From JBJMQS01 sp045802605 (GTDB lineage: Bacteria; Planctomycetota; Planctomycetia; Gemmatales; Gemmataceae), in the NCBI GenBank assembly GCA_045802605.1, contig JBJMQS010000050.1, forward strand, positions 49,170-113,169: a stretch of DNA of 64,000 nucleotides. Direction: 5' to 3'. A model generated the notes under the pieces. It made no database searches and was not told the DNA's origin. It was given only the letters and a program-made list of their open reading frames with translations. Position 1 is the first letter of the stretch. Each line of letters starts with the position of its first letter. This document shows, piece by piece, positions 36,576 through 45,834 of this stretch. The translations under genes were made by a program, and so were the position numbers.

Positions 36576-37472
36576 ATGGAGCGTCGAAATTTCGGCAACA
36601 CAGACATGCAAGTTACAGTGCTCGGTTTCGGCGGTGCCGAGATCGGCTTCGAGCAAGCGTCGCCTGAAATCGTCGGCCAACTACTCAACGACGCGCTCGA
36701 TGCCGGGCTCAACGTCATCGACACCGCCGAGTGCTACATGCAAAGCGAAGAGATGATCGGCCAGACAGTGGCGTCACGGCGAAAGGAATACCATCTCTTC
36801 ACCAAATGTGGCCACGTCGATGATCCCTACACGGCCGACTGGCGGCCCGAAGCGCTGTTGAAATCCATCGAGCGAAGCGTGCAACGGTTGCGCACCGATC
36901 ACGTCGATCTCGTGCAACTACATTCCTGCTCCGAAGCCGAGCTGCGCAAAGGCGACGTGATTTCCGCGCTGCACCAAGCGCGCGAACGCGGCCTGACCCG
37001 CTACATCGGTTATTCCGGCGACAGCGTTGCCGCTCGATACGCCGTCGAATGCGGTGCATTCGATTTGCTGCAAATTTCGGTAAGCGTCGCGGACCAAGAA
37101 GCCATTGATGTGACACTGCCTCTGGCACAGAAGAAAAACATGGGCGTGATTGCCAAGCGCCCCATTGCGAATGCTGCGTGGCGATATCCCCAGCGGCCCG
37201 ACATGACGTATCACCAGGAATATTGGGATCGGCTGCAAGATTTGGATTATGATTTCTTGGCAAAGGGAATGGACAACGCAGTCGAGACGGCACTAAGGTT
37301 CACTTTAACGGTACCGGGAGTCAATACCGCCATCGTGGGCACCACGAAGCCCGGCCGCTGGCGCGAGAACGCGGCACTCGTTGGGAAGGGCCCATTGGCG
37401 AAGGAGCAATACGAGGCGATACGCCGCCGCTGGCGAGAAATCGCGGACGCATCGTGGGTGGGCCAGACGTGA
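36576..37472 (+). CDS. aldo/keto reductase
   Basis: A 298-residue TIM-barrel oxidoreductase of the AKR family. The N-terminus MERRNFGNTDMQVTVLGFGG is characteristic. The catalytic tetrad candidates are Asp49 and Tyr54 (NVIDTAECYMQS), Lys77 (FTKCGH) and the His in VDLVQLHSC. The cofactor end carries TVPGVNTAIVGTTKPGRWRE. It would reduce aldehydes or ketones with NADPH; the physiological substrate cannot be inferred. GGAG is six bases before the ATG. The 193-base gap upstream is shared with the divergent small secreted protein and has a 7-bp hairpin (36410-36429) but no gene. Confidence 0.9.
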   Translation: MERRNFGNTDMQVTVLGFGGAEIGFEQASPEIVGQLLNDALDAGLNVIDTAECYMQSEEMIGQTVASRRKEYHLFTKCGHVDDPYTADWRPEALLKSIERSVQRLRTDHVDLVQLHSCSEAELRKGDVISALHQARERGLTRYIGYSGDSVAARYAVECGAFDLLQISVSVADQEAIDVTLPLAQKKNMGVIAKRPIANAAWRYPQRPDMTYHQEYWDRLQDLDYDFLAKGMDNAVETALRFTLTVPGVNTAIVGTTKPGRWRENAALVGKGPLAKEQYEAIRRRWREIADASWVGQT

Positions 37473-37476
37473 TGGC

Positions 37477-38817
37477 CTAAGCGCCGGTTGGATACGTCTC
37501 CGGTATTTCCTCGTCGAGCAATTGTTCGCGAGGCCGGAACAGCGGACGCAACGCCGTCGTCTCATCCAGATACAAGAGTGCGTCATAGCGCTTCGGCAAG
37601 ACGGTGGGGACATAGTTGCCGTACTGCTCGAATTGTGGTCGATACACGACGCCGATGGCACGGTGGCCGCGCCATTCCAACATGTTTTGGGTTGACGCCG
37701 GCGGGAAAATCAGAAGTTGATCGCCGGCAAATGTTCGGTGCAGCGCATCCTCCCAACTTGTATCCCGGGCCGGTGGCACGTCCATTACCTCCCACGGCGC
37801 GTCCCAGTATTCGCCTGCGATCACAGTCCCATGATGGGAAGCGAAGCCGATGAGAACGCAATTCGATTCCCGATATTTCTCGCGCACCAGTTGCCCGACG
37901 TTGACCATGCCGTCGCCGGCCATGTCGGTGTAGCGGGCATCGCCAATGTGGGTGTTGTGTTCCCAGATGATCGCCTTGGCGTTGGGGCCATGGTGCTCCA
38001 TGAGCCGATCGAGCGTCTCGGCCATATGGCGATCGCGAATGTTCCAAGACGACTCATCGCTGCGGATCATTGATCGGTAATATGCCTCCGCGTTTTTCAC
38101 CACCAGTGCATTCTGCTCAGCGACAAATCTGCCATCCGCCCCATCGCCGTTCAAACTTCTCTCGCTACGAAGGCGGCTCAGGAGAGCCAACACTTCTTCT
38201 TGGCAGGAATCGGGAACGAAAGCGGTGGCGCGAGCGTAGTCTTGCGCGTCTTCGCCGTAAGGCTCGAAGCACTGCAATGCTCGCCGAGCGGCCGGAATCG
38301 CAGACGGCTCGTGTTCACGCAGATAACCCATCACTTCGTAAAGCGAGTCCCACAAACTGTAAACGTCGAGCCCGTAAAAACCGAGCCGCTGTCGCCCCGG
38401 CTGGCGATCGTTGAAGTTGCGCATCCAAGTGACTGAATCGGCGACCTCTTCATTGGCCCACATCCACGTCGGCCAGCGGCGGAAAGTCTCGAGTGCTTCC
38501 CGAGGATGTTCCGCCGCATCAGGTTGACCCTTAATGAATCGGTTGACGCGGTAGCAATCGGGCCAGTCTCCCTCGACCGCAATGAAGTTGAAGCCTTTTT
38601 CTTCGATCAGTCTCTGAGTAATGGCAGCACGCCACACGTAATATTCATGGGTGCCGTGAGACGCCTCGCCGAGTGCGACGACTTGTGCATTTCCGATTCG
38701 CTCGATCAATGGGTCCAGGTCTCGCGGCGACCGCAACGGCAGTGAGTGTTTTCGGACGGCCTTAATCAGGCTGTGGGTTATGGGAGAATTTGTTTCGGAA
38801 ATCCTTCGCCGTACCAT
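37477..38817 (-). CDS. erythromycin esterase family protein
   Basis: A 446-residue protein of the EreA/EreB-like family. The N-terminus has VVALGEASHGTHEYYVWRAA (Glu51 and His54) and FIAVEGDWPDCYRVNRF (Glu82), and the central region has IIWEHNTHIGDARYTDM, all parts of the putative metal/catalytic cleft of this family. Chromosomal members in environmental bacteria mostly have unknown substrates, so macrolide resistance should not be assumed. AAAGGA precedes ATG 38817. It starts 12 bases after the end of the upstream hydrolase gene and forms an operon with it. Such pairs are common in planctomycete and related genomes, in my experience of these families. Confidence 0.85.
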   Translation of the reverse strand: MVRRRISETNSPITHSLIKAVRKHSLPLRSPRDLDPLIERIGNAQVVALGEASHGTHEYYVWRAAITQRLIEEKGFNFIAVEGDWPDCYRVNRFIKGQPDAAEHPREALETFRRWPTWMWANEEVADSVTWMRNFNDRQPGRQRLGFYGLDVYSLWDSLYEVMGYLREHEPSAIPAARRALQCFEPYGEDAQDYARATAFVPDSCQEEVLALLSRLRSERSLNGDGADGRFVAEQNALVVKNAEAYYRSMIRSDESSWNIRDRHMAETLDRLMEHHGPNAKAIIWEHNTHIGDARYTDMAGDGMVNVGQLVREKYRESNCVLIGFASHHGTVIAGEYWDAPWEVMDVPPARDTSWEDALHRTFAGDQLLIFPPASTQNMLEWRGHRAIGVVYRPQFEQYGNYVPTVLPKRYDALLYLDETTALRPLFRPREQLLDEEIPETYPTGA

Positions 38818-38829
38818 GGCGATGTCCTT

Positions 38830-39522
38830 TCAACCCGCATAAGTCGCCACCGTGGCGCGGAGATGTTTCGAGAACCAATCCGCGGCGAGCCGCGCGACCT
38901 CTTCCAATGCCCCGGGCTCTTCGAACAGGTGACTCGCCCCCGGCACGATGACCAACTCTTTGACGGGAGCAGCAATCTTCTCGATGGCTTGCTCGTTCAG
39001 TTCGATCACTACGTCATCATTGCCGCCAACGATGAGTAGCGTCGGGCACTTTGCCGACGCCAACGCTTCGCCGGCCAAGTCGGGACGGCCACCGCGGGAC
39101 ACGACGGCCATGACCTTGCCCGGCTGTCGCGCGGCCGCCACCAGAGCTGCGCCGCCGCCCGTGCTCGCGCCAAATAATCCGACTTTGAGATCACGGGTTT
39201 GCGGTTGGCCGGCCAACCAATCGATTGCCCAAACCAACCGATCGGCGAGCATCCCGATGTCGAAACGCAGATGCCGGGTGAAGCGTTCTGCCTGTTCCTC
39301 ATCTTCGGTGAGTAAGTCGATGAGCACCGTGCCCACCCCGGCCTCTTGAAGCTTTCGCGCCACGAATTGGTTGCGGGGACTGTGCCGGCTACTGCCCGAA
39401 CCGTGGGCAAAGAGCACCACGCCTTCTGTGGAACCGGGCAAAGCCAAAGAACCTGAGAGTTCTACGTGCCCGGAGCGGAAGGCAATGTTCTGCTCCTGAA
39501 TTGCGACTGACGTGTCACTCAT
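38830..39522 (-). CDS. alpha/beta hydrolase (dienelactone-hydrolase-like)
   Basis: A 230-residue hydrolase: VVLFAHGSGSSRHSPRNQFV (oxyanion loop), VGLFGASTGGGAALVAAARQ with the nucleophile Ser in GASTGG, TLLIVGGNDDVVIELNEQAI with the Asp, and LVIVPGASHLFEEPGALEEV with the His. That is a complete triad in the usual order. The frame is open to 39690, but ATG 39522 has GGGAGG six bases upstream and begins at the domain, so it is chosen. It is first of a two-gene operon with the erythromycin esterase family gene. Substrate unknown; no signal peptide. Confidence 0.85.
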   Translation of the reverse strand: MSDTSVAIQEQNIAFRSGHVELSGSLALPGSTEGVVLFAHGSGSSRHSPRNQFVARKLQEAGVGTVLIDLLTEDEEQAERFTRHLRFDIGMLADRLVWAIDWLAGQPQTRDLKVGLFGASTGGGAALVAAARQPGKVMAVVSRGGRPDLAGEALASAKCPTLLIVGGNDDVVIELNEQAIEKIAAPVKELVIVPGASHLFEEPGALEEVARLAADWFSKHLRATVATYAG

Positions 39523-39842
39523 GACTTGCCTCCCATTCAAGAAAGCGGCAAAGCGCGCGCCCACCCGCTTGACCAAGCGGCCTGACTTACCCGAGATGCC
39601 CTCTTTGGTGCTGCGAAAGCGTGTAAAAGCCGCCGAGCCGGTGGCGGTTGTAGAGAGTGCAGAACCCACGCGGTCTGCTCCATCGGACAATGGCCCAATG
39701 GGTGGTCGCCTGAAGGGTACAGGGTTTGCTACGATTTAGGCCTACAGACGTGGCTAGGGGTGCGCCCAATCCTTACCAACTTGGTGCAGAGAGTCAGGTA
39801 TTCATGCCTTGTTTATTCCCGGCGGACGCCGCTCAAGGACTT
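39523..39842. other. intergenic region between the hydrolase operon and the receiver gene
   Basis: A 320-base gap between divergent genes. In-frame upstream extensions of both genes run into it, but they lack family character and ribosome-binding sites. I see no RNA gene or repeat. Promoters for both directions are expected but not identifiable. Confidence 0.35.
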
Positions 39843-40259
39843 ATGGAACATCCACACCTGAAAGTTCTAGTCGTTGAAGATAATGAGGATGCCGCCCAAA
39901 GCCTCATGCAAATGTTGGAACTCAACGGGTATGACGTCGCTCTGGCGCGGACCGGGCCCGAGGGCGTCGATATCGCCGAAGGGTTTAACCCGGATGTCAT
40001 ACTGTGCGACATCGGCCTCCCCGGATTCGATGGCTATGAGGTGGCCCGGCGCTTGCGCCACAGCGATACCTGCGGCGGCGCATTGCTCGTAGCGGTTACC
40101 GGCTATGGCCAGGAAACCGATCGCAAAAACGCTTTCGATGCCGGCTACAACGTGCACGTGACCAAGCCGGCCGACCCGCGCACCTTGGTTCGCATTCTGG
40201 AAGCCGCGCCGAGTTGGCTGGAAGCGAAGCGCTCCGAGACTCATACCGTTCGTCACTGA
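39843..40259 (+). CDS. stand-alone CheY-like response regulator receiver
   Basis: A 138-residue single receiver domain. KVLVVEDNEDAAQSLMQMLE gives the acidic pocket (Glu12, Asp13), Asp56 in ILCDIGLPGFDG is the phosphorylation site, followed by a Thr in AVTGYGQETDR and the Lys in VTKPADPRTL. There is no output domain. The DIGLPGFDGYEVARRLR stretch resembles receivers fused to or paired with hybrid histidine kinases; none lies in this window, so its partner is encoded elsewhere. ATG 39843 is preferred over the open frame from 39726 because the domain begins there and AAGGAC lies upstream. Confidence 0.88.
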   Translation: MEHPHLKVLVVEDNEDAAQSLMQMLELNGYDVALARTGPEGVDIAEGFNPDVILCDIGLPGFDGYEVARRLRHSDTCGGALLVAVTGYGQETDRKNAFDAGYNVHVTKPADPRTLVRILEAAPSWLEAKRSETHTVRH

Positions 40260-40372
40260 TCGCCCACATTTTCCCTGCGGTCAATTTTGCTTTGGTGATG
40301 TAGTAATTCGCAACATCCTTTTTCAAATACAATTCCAACGATCACGTGCTGGTGACCACGGGAACCACTCGT

Positions 40373-41803
40373 ATGCGCACCGCGAGCCTGTCTGCCTTGT
40401 TTTGCATGTTCGCCGTCGCCTTCGCTACCGACGAATCGGTACCTATTCCGCAAGATCCCGTTGAGCGAGCGAATCGGCAACGGGATACGCTGGCCTGGAC
40501 ACGCGCTTGGATCATCGATGCGTACGAAAAAGTCGGACAGAAAGACCCGCGTTGGGACAAGGCCGCACGATCGGCTCTGGAACTCGCGGTCAAGAACTTC
40601 ACGGGCCAAGGCGACCCGCCACCGCAAGAATCTGATGTCTGTTCGGCGATGAAGCTAGTGATCGACGCTGGGTGCACCGATCCTCTGATCGCATATCTCC
40701 ATGTTCGTTTATGCCCCAAGAAAGATTTTCCGAGTCAGCCGGAGTTCTTTCGCCGTCATAAGGAAGTGATCCTCGCGCTGCAGAAAAGCGGCTATCCGGC
40801 ATCGCGGCGAGCGATTGCGCTGGCCAATCTTGGCGCGGTGGCGGAGGAGATGAAGGAACTCTCAGCGTCAGAGCGTGCCGATACGGCTAAAGCGCTCGAC
40901 GCCGCCCTCGCGCTAATGCCCTCCGTTGTCGCCGAAGGCAATGGCCGCGATGCACAAGAGCGATGGTGCGAGATCGGCTGCATGGCCGTTCGCGGGTACG
41001 TCATTATTAATGGCGGCGACGAGGAGGCCGCCCTGCAGAAGGTCGATGCCGAATTTGCCAAAGTCGCGGAACTGAAGGTAACGCGAATCTTGGTTCGCAG
41101 CATTTACTTGATTCACAAAGGTTGGCATGACTACAACGCCAGCCGCGACGATGAAGCCAGTGCCCAAGCGGCCTGGTCGAAGTGCTGCGATTTGCTCGCC
41201 CAGGCGCGTCAGCCTCTCGCCGACGCGTGGGACGTTCAGCCGGGCAACGAGATGACAGCGACTTGGATGTTGTGGATCGAATATGGCATCGGCCGCGATC
41301 ATGATGAAATGGAAAAATGGTTTGACCGGGCGATGAAGGCCAACAGCGACAATCGCCGCGCATGCGAAGTAAGGCTCGCATCACTCGACCCGCGCTGGCA
41401 GGGCTCGACCGAAGCGATTCTCGAATTTGGCAAGAAGTGCCGGGAAACGAAAAACTGGCGCGCGGGCATTACGCTTCTAGTCGGCGAAGCGCACTTGCGC
41501 CAAGCGAAGTACTTGGAATCGCAGGGGCAGTCAGTCGGGGCCTACCTCAAGCAGCCGCACGTTTGGGAAGAGATCCGCGCAGTGAACGATGAATATCTCA
41601 GCCACTTCCCGCACGATCATGACTCGCGCAGTCGTTACGCCTGTTTATGCTTCTTGGCCGAGCAATACACCGAAGCCCATCGACAATTTCTGCGCTTGGC
41701 CGACCGCGTGATTCCGCAACGCGACTTTGATGCCGCGTGGATCAAGAAAGCCAAAGAGACCGCGGCCGAGAAAGTTGCCGACGACGCCAGCCTGGGGTCA
41801 TGA
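40373..41803 (+). CDS. secreted hypothetical protein
   Basis: A 476-residue protein with an N-terminal signal peptide (MRTASLSALFCMFAVAFATD). The mature part is mostly helical, rich in Ala, Glu, Lys and Trp, with TPR-like helical character (for example EKWFDRAMKANSDNRRACEV). The segment LASLDPRWQGSTEAILEFGK is weakly reminiscent of DUF4034-type proteins, but I would not assign it. A GTG at 40346 is also in frame; ATG 40373 gives the better signal peptide. It converges with the LCCL-domain gene with four bases between. Function unknown. Confidence 0.6.
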   Translation: MRTASLSALFCMFAVAFATDESVPIPQDPVERANRQRDTLAWTRAWIIDAYEKVGQKDPRWDKAARSALELAVKNFTGQGDPPPQESDVCSAMKLVIDAGCTDPLIAYLHVRLCPKKDFPSQPEFFRRHKEVILALQKSGYPASRRAIALANLGAVAEEMKELSASERADTAKALDAALALMPSVVAEGNGRDAQERWCEIGCMAVRGYVIINGGDEEAALQKVDAEFAKVAELKVTRILVRSIYLIHKGWHDYNASRDDEASAQAAWSKCCDLLAQARQPLADAWDVQPGNEMTATWMLWIEYGIGRDHDEMEKWFDRAMKANSDNRRACEVRLASLDPRWQGSTEAILEFGKKCRETKNWRAGITLLVGEAHLRQAKYLESQGQSVGAYLKQPHVWEEIRAVNDEYLSHFPHDHDSRSRYACLCFLAEQYTEAHRQFLRLADRVIPQRDFDAAWIKKAKETAAEKVADDASLGS

Positions 41804-41807
41804 CGAA

Positions 41808-42719
41808 CTAAGGCTCTTCATCCGCGCTAATAATTCGATAAGCGTTGAACGGGCCGTAATCCAAGGTCGTAACGCCGTTGCGCGCCGAGCCCGCAAATGC
41901 GGGTTGCGGGCCCAAGAGACTGACCTGCACCACGCCCGTTTCGCCGGGTTTCAGGAGGCCGGCGTGCACGGCCGTGAGCGCCAGCGGCGAATCCACTGTG
42001 TACATATCCGTGCCCCAGACGGTGCTCCCCGCCACCCGTCCCGTGACCCGGAACGCGTACACCTTGCCTGGCTCACCGGCGAAGCTCGACAAGTTGCCCG
42101 GATCTGCCAGCGCCTTTTGTTCGACATTCGCCAAGTCGGCTGCACGCAGGCTGCGGATATCCGTGATCGCCAACGTCTGTTCACCAAACGAAAGTGTGCG
42201 CACTCGTAACGTCTGCGTCGCCAATTTGCCCGCCAGTTTTGAATCCGTGGTAAAGAGCACGTCGTGCGGCCGGCCCACAAGCCGAGTGGCCGGAATAGTC
42301 TCCTTGAGCTGCTTCAAAAGTTGGCCCGCACGACGAGCCGTCTCAGCATCGTGGGACTTTTCCGCTTCGCGCAGAGCGGGCAGGGCACGCTCGCCCTCGG
42401 CCATCAATATCGACGACGCCACTTCTCGGCGGGCAAAATCCGCGTGGCCCAAATCGGCGATCGCCGCTTGGAGCCGTTTGGCCACCTCATCTGGGACTCG
42501 CAAGGACAATTCGATTCTCCGAACATCGCGAAATAACAGCCGCAGCGGCCCATGCGCCGTGTTGAACTCCAACGCCTCATCGAGCAGGGTCACGCGCAAG
42601 ACCGAGCCATCCACCAAGTGCGCATTGAATGCCAAAGATGGAACCGGCTTTTGCGATAGGGTCGGTTCAGCGGCGATGAGTAGCGGTATGAGCAACAGGA
42701 AGCCGACGTGCCAGCGCAT
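41808..42719 (-). CDS. secreted protein with C-terminal LCCL domain
   Basis: A 303-residue protein with a signal peptide (MRWHVGFLLLIPLLIAAEPT). The middle (about 30-180) is helical with a HEAT-like hint (LPALREAEKSHDAETARRAG). The C-terminal 95 residues read as an LCCL domain: KVYAFRVTGRVAGSTVWGTD, then MYTVDSPLALTAVHAGLLKP, GETGVVQVSLLGPQPAFAGS and RNGVTTLDYG. Bacterial LCCL domains commonly lack the cysteines found in animal ones, as here. LCCL domains are thought to bind lipids or polysaccharides. An ATG at 42740 would add seven polar residues; ATG 42719 starts the signal peptide. Confidence 0.75.
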   Translation of the reverse strand: MRWHVGFLLLIPLLIAAEPTLSQKPVPSLAFNAHLVDGSVLRVTLLDEALEFNTAHGPLRLLFRDVRRIELSLRVPDEVAKRLQAAIADLGHADFARREVASSILMAEGERALPALREAEKSHDAETARRAGQLLKQLKETIPATRLVGRPHDVLFTTDSKLAGKLATQTLRVRTLSFGEQTLAITDIRSLRAADLANVEQKALADPGNLSSFAGEPGKVYAFRVTGRVAGSTVWGTDMYTVDSPLALTAVHAGLLKPGETGVVQVSLLGPQPAFAGSARNGVTTLDYGPFNAYRIISADEEP

Positions 42720-42817
42720 GGGTGAACCCTCGTGACCCAAGCGCTATGATAAATGATTTGCCGCGCCATTGGCGCGATGTGGAATTCAGACATCGTTCAG
42801 TTCGCGCCTGAATTGTC

Positions 42818-42997
42818 TTCACACCAAAGGAGTGAGATTTCTCAGCCCAGGGCAACGCCCTGGGTATTAATGCGAGTTGAATTGCAGCCTGTAGGGCTGC
42901 GAGAGACTTGTCGCAGGCCTCCAGCCTGCATGCGATTTGACGGCCGTTTACCCAGGGCGTTGCCCTGGGCTGAGAAATCTCACACCTTTGGTGTGAA
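42818..42997. repeat. 49-bp near-perfect inverted repeat
   Basis: Arms 42818-42866 (TTCACACCAAAGGAGTGAGA...) and 42949-42997 are complementary over 49 bases with one mismatch (A against T, at the GGAGTG/GGTGTG position). The 82-base interior contains two smaller hairpins with GCAGCC...GGCTGC and GCAGGC...GCCTGC stems. It lies in the 310-base gap between two minus-strand genes (42720-43029); nothing else is apparent there. A hairpin of this size in the transcript would be very stable. Confidence 0.85.
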
Positions 42998-43029
42998 AAC
43001 AAACGACAAAACTAAGACAGGACTCGCAT

Positions 43030-45729
43030 TCACCCGCTATTCCCCACGGCGTTGGCCTTGTCCATGGCCCTCTTAGGAGTTTCGCGATTCAGTTCTTGCA
43101 TCACCCAACCACTGCCGGGTTGCGGTGGGAAGTTTTTGGGCCGCTCTGCGCCCGGCGCGGCTAAACACACGCGCATCTGATTGCCGTTAATCTCGTAAAT
43201 GCCCAAGAGGGTTTGGCCGCGGCTCGCACCCTGGGTTAACACGACGTCAATGCTCGCCGGATTCGAAAGCGGGTCGATGCGGTAGCGGGATTGGGCCATC
43301 ACTTGGTCGCCCGATGTGACCGTGCGTTCCTCGCCATTCACGCTTAAGACGAGAGTGTTGCGGGGGAACGGCTGCTCATCGCCATCGCGGTTGATGGCCA
43401 CGATTTTCCATTCACCTTGCAAGCGATCCATTTCACGCTTGATCGCCGCCTCCAAGGGCACATGCTTCTCCGAAAACCAAGCGGCCATCCGCGTGAAGAC
43501 ATCCCGGAAGCCGGCCGGATCGCCGAGCGAATCGCCTGGCTTGCGAAAACCATGATCGGCACCTTCCATACGCAACGGCACGAAGTCCCGGCCGCGCGCG
43601 GTCAACTCCGCACACAGCAAATCAAAGCTGATCGGCGGCACGACCTTGTCGGACGTGCCATACGCTGCGAAGATCGCCGCCCGGCCCGCCAACAATCCAT
43701 CGAGCGTCGAGGTGGTCGCAAAGCTCGACCAGCGCCGATGCGGATGCCCGAGCCAGAGTTTCTCCGCATTGTCCGGGTCAGATTGCACCTGGGCCCAGCC
43801 GTCGCGGATTTCATCCGCGGATTTCGTTTGCATGAGATCGAACAATTGCGAAGGACCGCCGCTGGAAAGCACGGCCACGTGGGTGACGAGCGTGTTCGCC
43901 GCCGCGATGTGGGCGGCGACGATACCCCCTTCGGAGTGCCCCACGACGAGAGTGCGAGTCCAATCAATGCCCTCCAACCGGTGCGTCGCGCGGATCGCGG
44001 CATTGACGGCTTCAACCCAACGCGGCAGGGTGTGCTCTTTGCGAAAATCCGGCGAGGCTTCTTCACTGGTCCCCGGGTGCTCGGGCATGTTGCCGAATGT
44101 CACTCCGGGCTTCTCGACTACCAGCACGCGATACCGGCCCTGACTGGCCGATAACAGCAAATTTTGCAGGCCTCCCAGTAGCTTGCCATCACGATCGTGA
44201 AAGACCGAGGCGCAGCCCGAGCCCTGCACGAACACTGCAATTGGGAGTTTGCCCGCGTTCTCCTTCGGAACCCGCGAGAGATAATAGGTGATCGTCCGAT
44301 CGAATGCGTCTTTTGTCGTGTAGCGCTCAAACGGCACGCTGAGCGGTTTGGGATCGAGCTGCGGTTGATACCGTGCCGACTGGGCGTTGTGAGCCGGCGT
44401 CACTCCGAATTGTTTGCGCGTAAACACGACGCCGTCACAGACTTTGGTCCAGTCGGCTTCATAGTCTTGGTTTCCCAGGAACCGGGCGACGAGCCGATCT
44501 TCCAGCCACTTGCCCTCGGTGCCGCGGCCGCGCAGGTCGAAGAATGCATTTTCGCTGCCGGCCTTGATCAGCAAGTCTTCCAACGAGGCCGGTTGCACAG
44601 GCGCTAGTTTTTGCGCTTTCGGCATGGGCAGACTTTGGAATTCGCCCTCGGCCGCGGTGAAAAAGATGCTGTACGTCTCGCGTTCGAGATGCTTCCACGC
44701 TTCGTTGCCCATCGTTTGCACGGATTCGTAGGATGCGACCGTTTCGCGCTCAGCCGCTGTCTTGGCCGGGATCGTCACCATCCCAACCTGCGACTGGTTC
44801 CGCATCAAGTGAAACGCCGCCGCCCACACGATGATCTTGCGTTTCGGGTATACATCGTGGGCAAGCCAAACGAGATTCTTGCCCATCTGGATGTCGCGAA
44901 GGTTGATCGGATTTCCTTCCGCATCGGGCTTTCTCGCCGCGTCGAGTGCCGAGAGGGCAATGAGGCTATCCGTGAACTGCCGCCAATAAGCCAGCTCACT
45001 CACCGGAAGTGTTTCGGACGGCTGCGCACTCGCAAGCGCTTTGCGAAGAGCGGCAAATGCCTCATCCTGTGGCCCGCTTGCGCCGGCGCCCGGTCGTGCG
45101 AGGTGCTTGAGACCTTGCGCCACCGCGTCGCGCTGCGCAGGCGTCAGCGAATCGGCGGGCAGTTTCTTCATAAGTGCGGCAATGTCATCCCCGAGAAAGC
45201 GGCGCGAGGCCGGGCCGGTAAATTGACAATCGAAACCGCAAATCTCCAGCGGCCGAGGTTGCCTGGCTTGATCGCCGATGTACTGAAACATCGGCTGCAA
45301 TTCCTGCGCGTTGGTCCAGATGCCGAAGACCCCCTGGCTGATGGCGTCGTGGGCCGGCATCTTGCCCTCGCGCAAGAGCTCCCACGCCTTGCGGCAATCG
45401 TAAAGCCCACTCTCAAACGCCAACACATCGAAGCCGCATTTTTGGTGCAGGTACTTAATCAAGCGAGTGCGTGCGTGAAAAGTGGCCCCGTCACCGTGCG
45501 ACTGCTCGCTGAGAAAGACAATCCGCGAATCCCCGATGGCTTTGCCAATGGGCTCCAAGTCCGCGAAATCCTCGTCCGTGGGATTAATCGTTCGCAGCGG
45601 TGCCGTATGGCTCTTGAGCCACGCGATTCGAGTCGCTTCGGGCACATCGGCTGGCTTCGGATCGTCGGCAAATCCTGTGTAAACTGCCGCGAGCAGGAAG
45701 CATGCGCAAATGAGGGTGCGAGACGGCAT
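43030..45729 (-). CDS. fusion: erythromycin-esterase-like, alpha/beta hydrolase and TIGR03067-like domains
   Basis: An 899-residue secreted protein with a signal peptide (MPSRTLICACFLLAAVYTGF). Residues about 60-400 match the erythromycin esterase family: RIVFLSEQSHGDGATFHART and FDVLAFESGLYDCRKAWELL, with KIIVWAAAFHLMRN. Residues about 460-760 are an alpha/beta hydrolase: IAVFVQGSGCASVFHDRDG and the nucleophile Ser599 in VVGHSEGGIVAAHIAAA, with ADHGFRKPGDSLGD carrying a probable His. The last roughly 120 residues (LQGEWKIVAINRDGDEQPFP, RYRIDPLSNPASIDVVLTQG, TLLGIYEINGNQMRVCLAAP, GAERPKNF) match the TIGR03067 planctomycete domain. AAAGGGG precedes ATG 45729. Substrate unknown; it is separate from the cytosolic esterase family gene at 37477. 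Confidence 0.82.
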   Translation of the reverse strand: MPSRTLICACFLLAAVYTGFADDPKPADVPEATRIAWLKSHTAPLRTINPTDEDFADLEPIGKAIGDSRIVFLSEQSHGDGATFHARTRLIKYLHQKCGFDVLAFESGLYDCRKAWELLREGKMPAHDAISQGVFGIWTNAQELQPMFQYIGDQARQPRPLEICGFDCQFTGPASRRFLGDDIAALMKKLPADSLTPAQRDAVAQGLKHLARPGAGASGPQDEAFAALRKALASAQPSETLPVSELAYWRQFTDSLIALSALDAARKPDAEGNPINLRDIQMGKNLVWLAHDVYPKRKIIVWAAAFHLMRNQSQVGMVTIPAKTAAERETVASYESVQTMGNEAWKHLERETYSIFFTAAEGEFQSLPMPKAQKLAPVQPASLEDLLIKAGSENAFFDLRGRGTEGKWLEDRLVARFLGNQDYEADWTKVCDGVVFTRKQFGVTPAHNAQSARYQPQLDPKPLSVPFERYTTKDAFDRTITYYLSRVPKENAGKLPIAVFVQGSGCASVFHDRDGKLLGGLQNLLLSASQGRYRVLVVEKPGVTFGNMPEHPGTSEEASPDFRKEHTLPRWVEAVNAAIRATHRLEGIDWTRTLVVGHSEGGIVAAHIAAANTLVTHVAVLSSGGPSQLFDLMQTKSADEIRDGWAQVQSDPDNAEKLWLGHPHRRWSSFATTSTLDGLLAGRAAIFAAYGTSDKVVPPISFDLLCAELTARGRDFVPLRMEGADHGFRKPGDSLGDPAGFRDVFTRMAAWFSEKHVPLEAAIKREMDRLQGEWKIVAINRDGDEQPFPRNTLVLSVNGEERTVTSGDQVMAQSRYRIDPLSNPASIDVVLTQGASRGQTLLGIYEINGNQMRVCLAAPGAERPKNFPPQPGSGWVMQELNRETPKRAMDKANAVGNSG

Positions 45730-45834
45730 AAGTGCCCCTTTGCACGACGAGGTTTCCGTTGTTCCGATAAAGACGAACGAGAATGGACGGATTCACCGAC
45801 TTGTGACAATCGCCGTCAGGCCATGAAATTTGCG

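Noticed and set aside
37477..38817. Macrolide-resistance determinant
   Set aside because: It is family-level similarity to erythromycin esterases only. Chromosomal environmental members mostly have unknown substrates and no resistance context or mobile element is present here.
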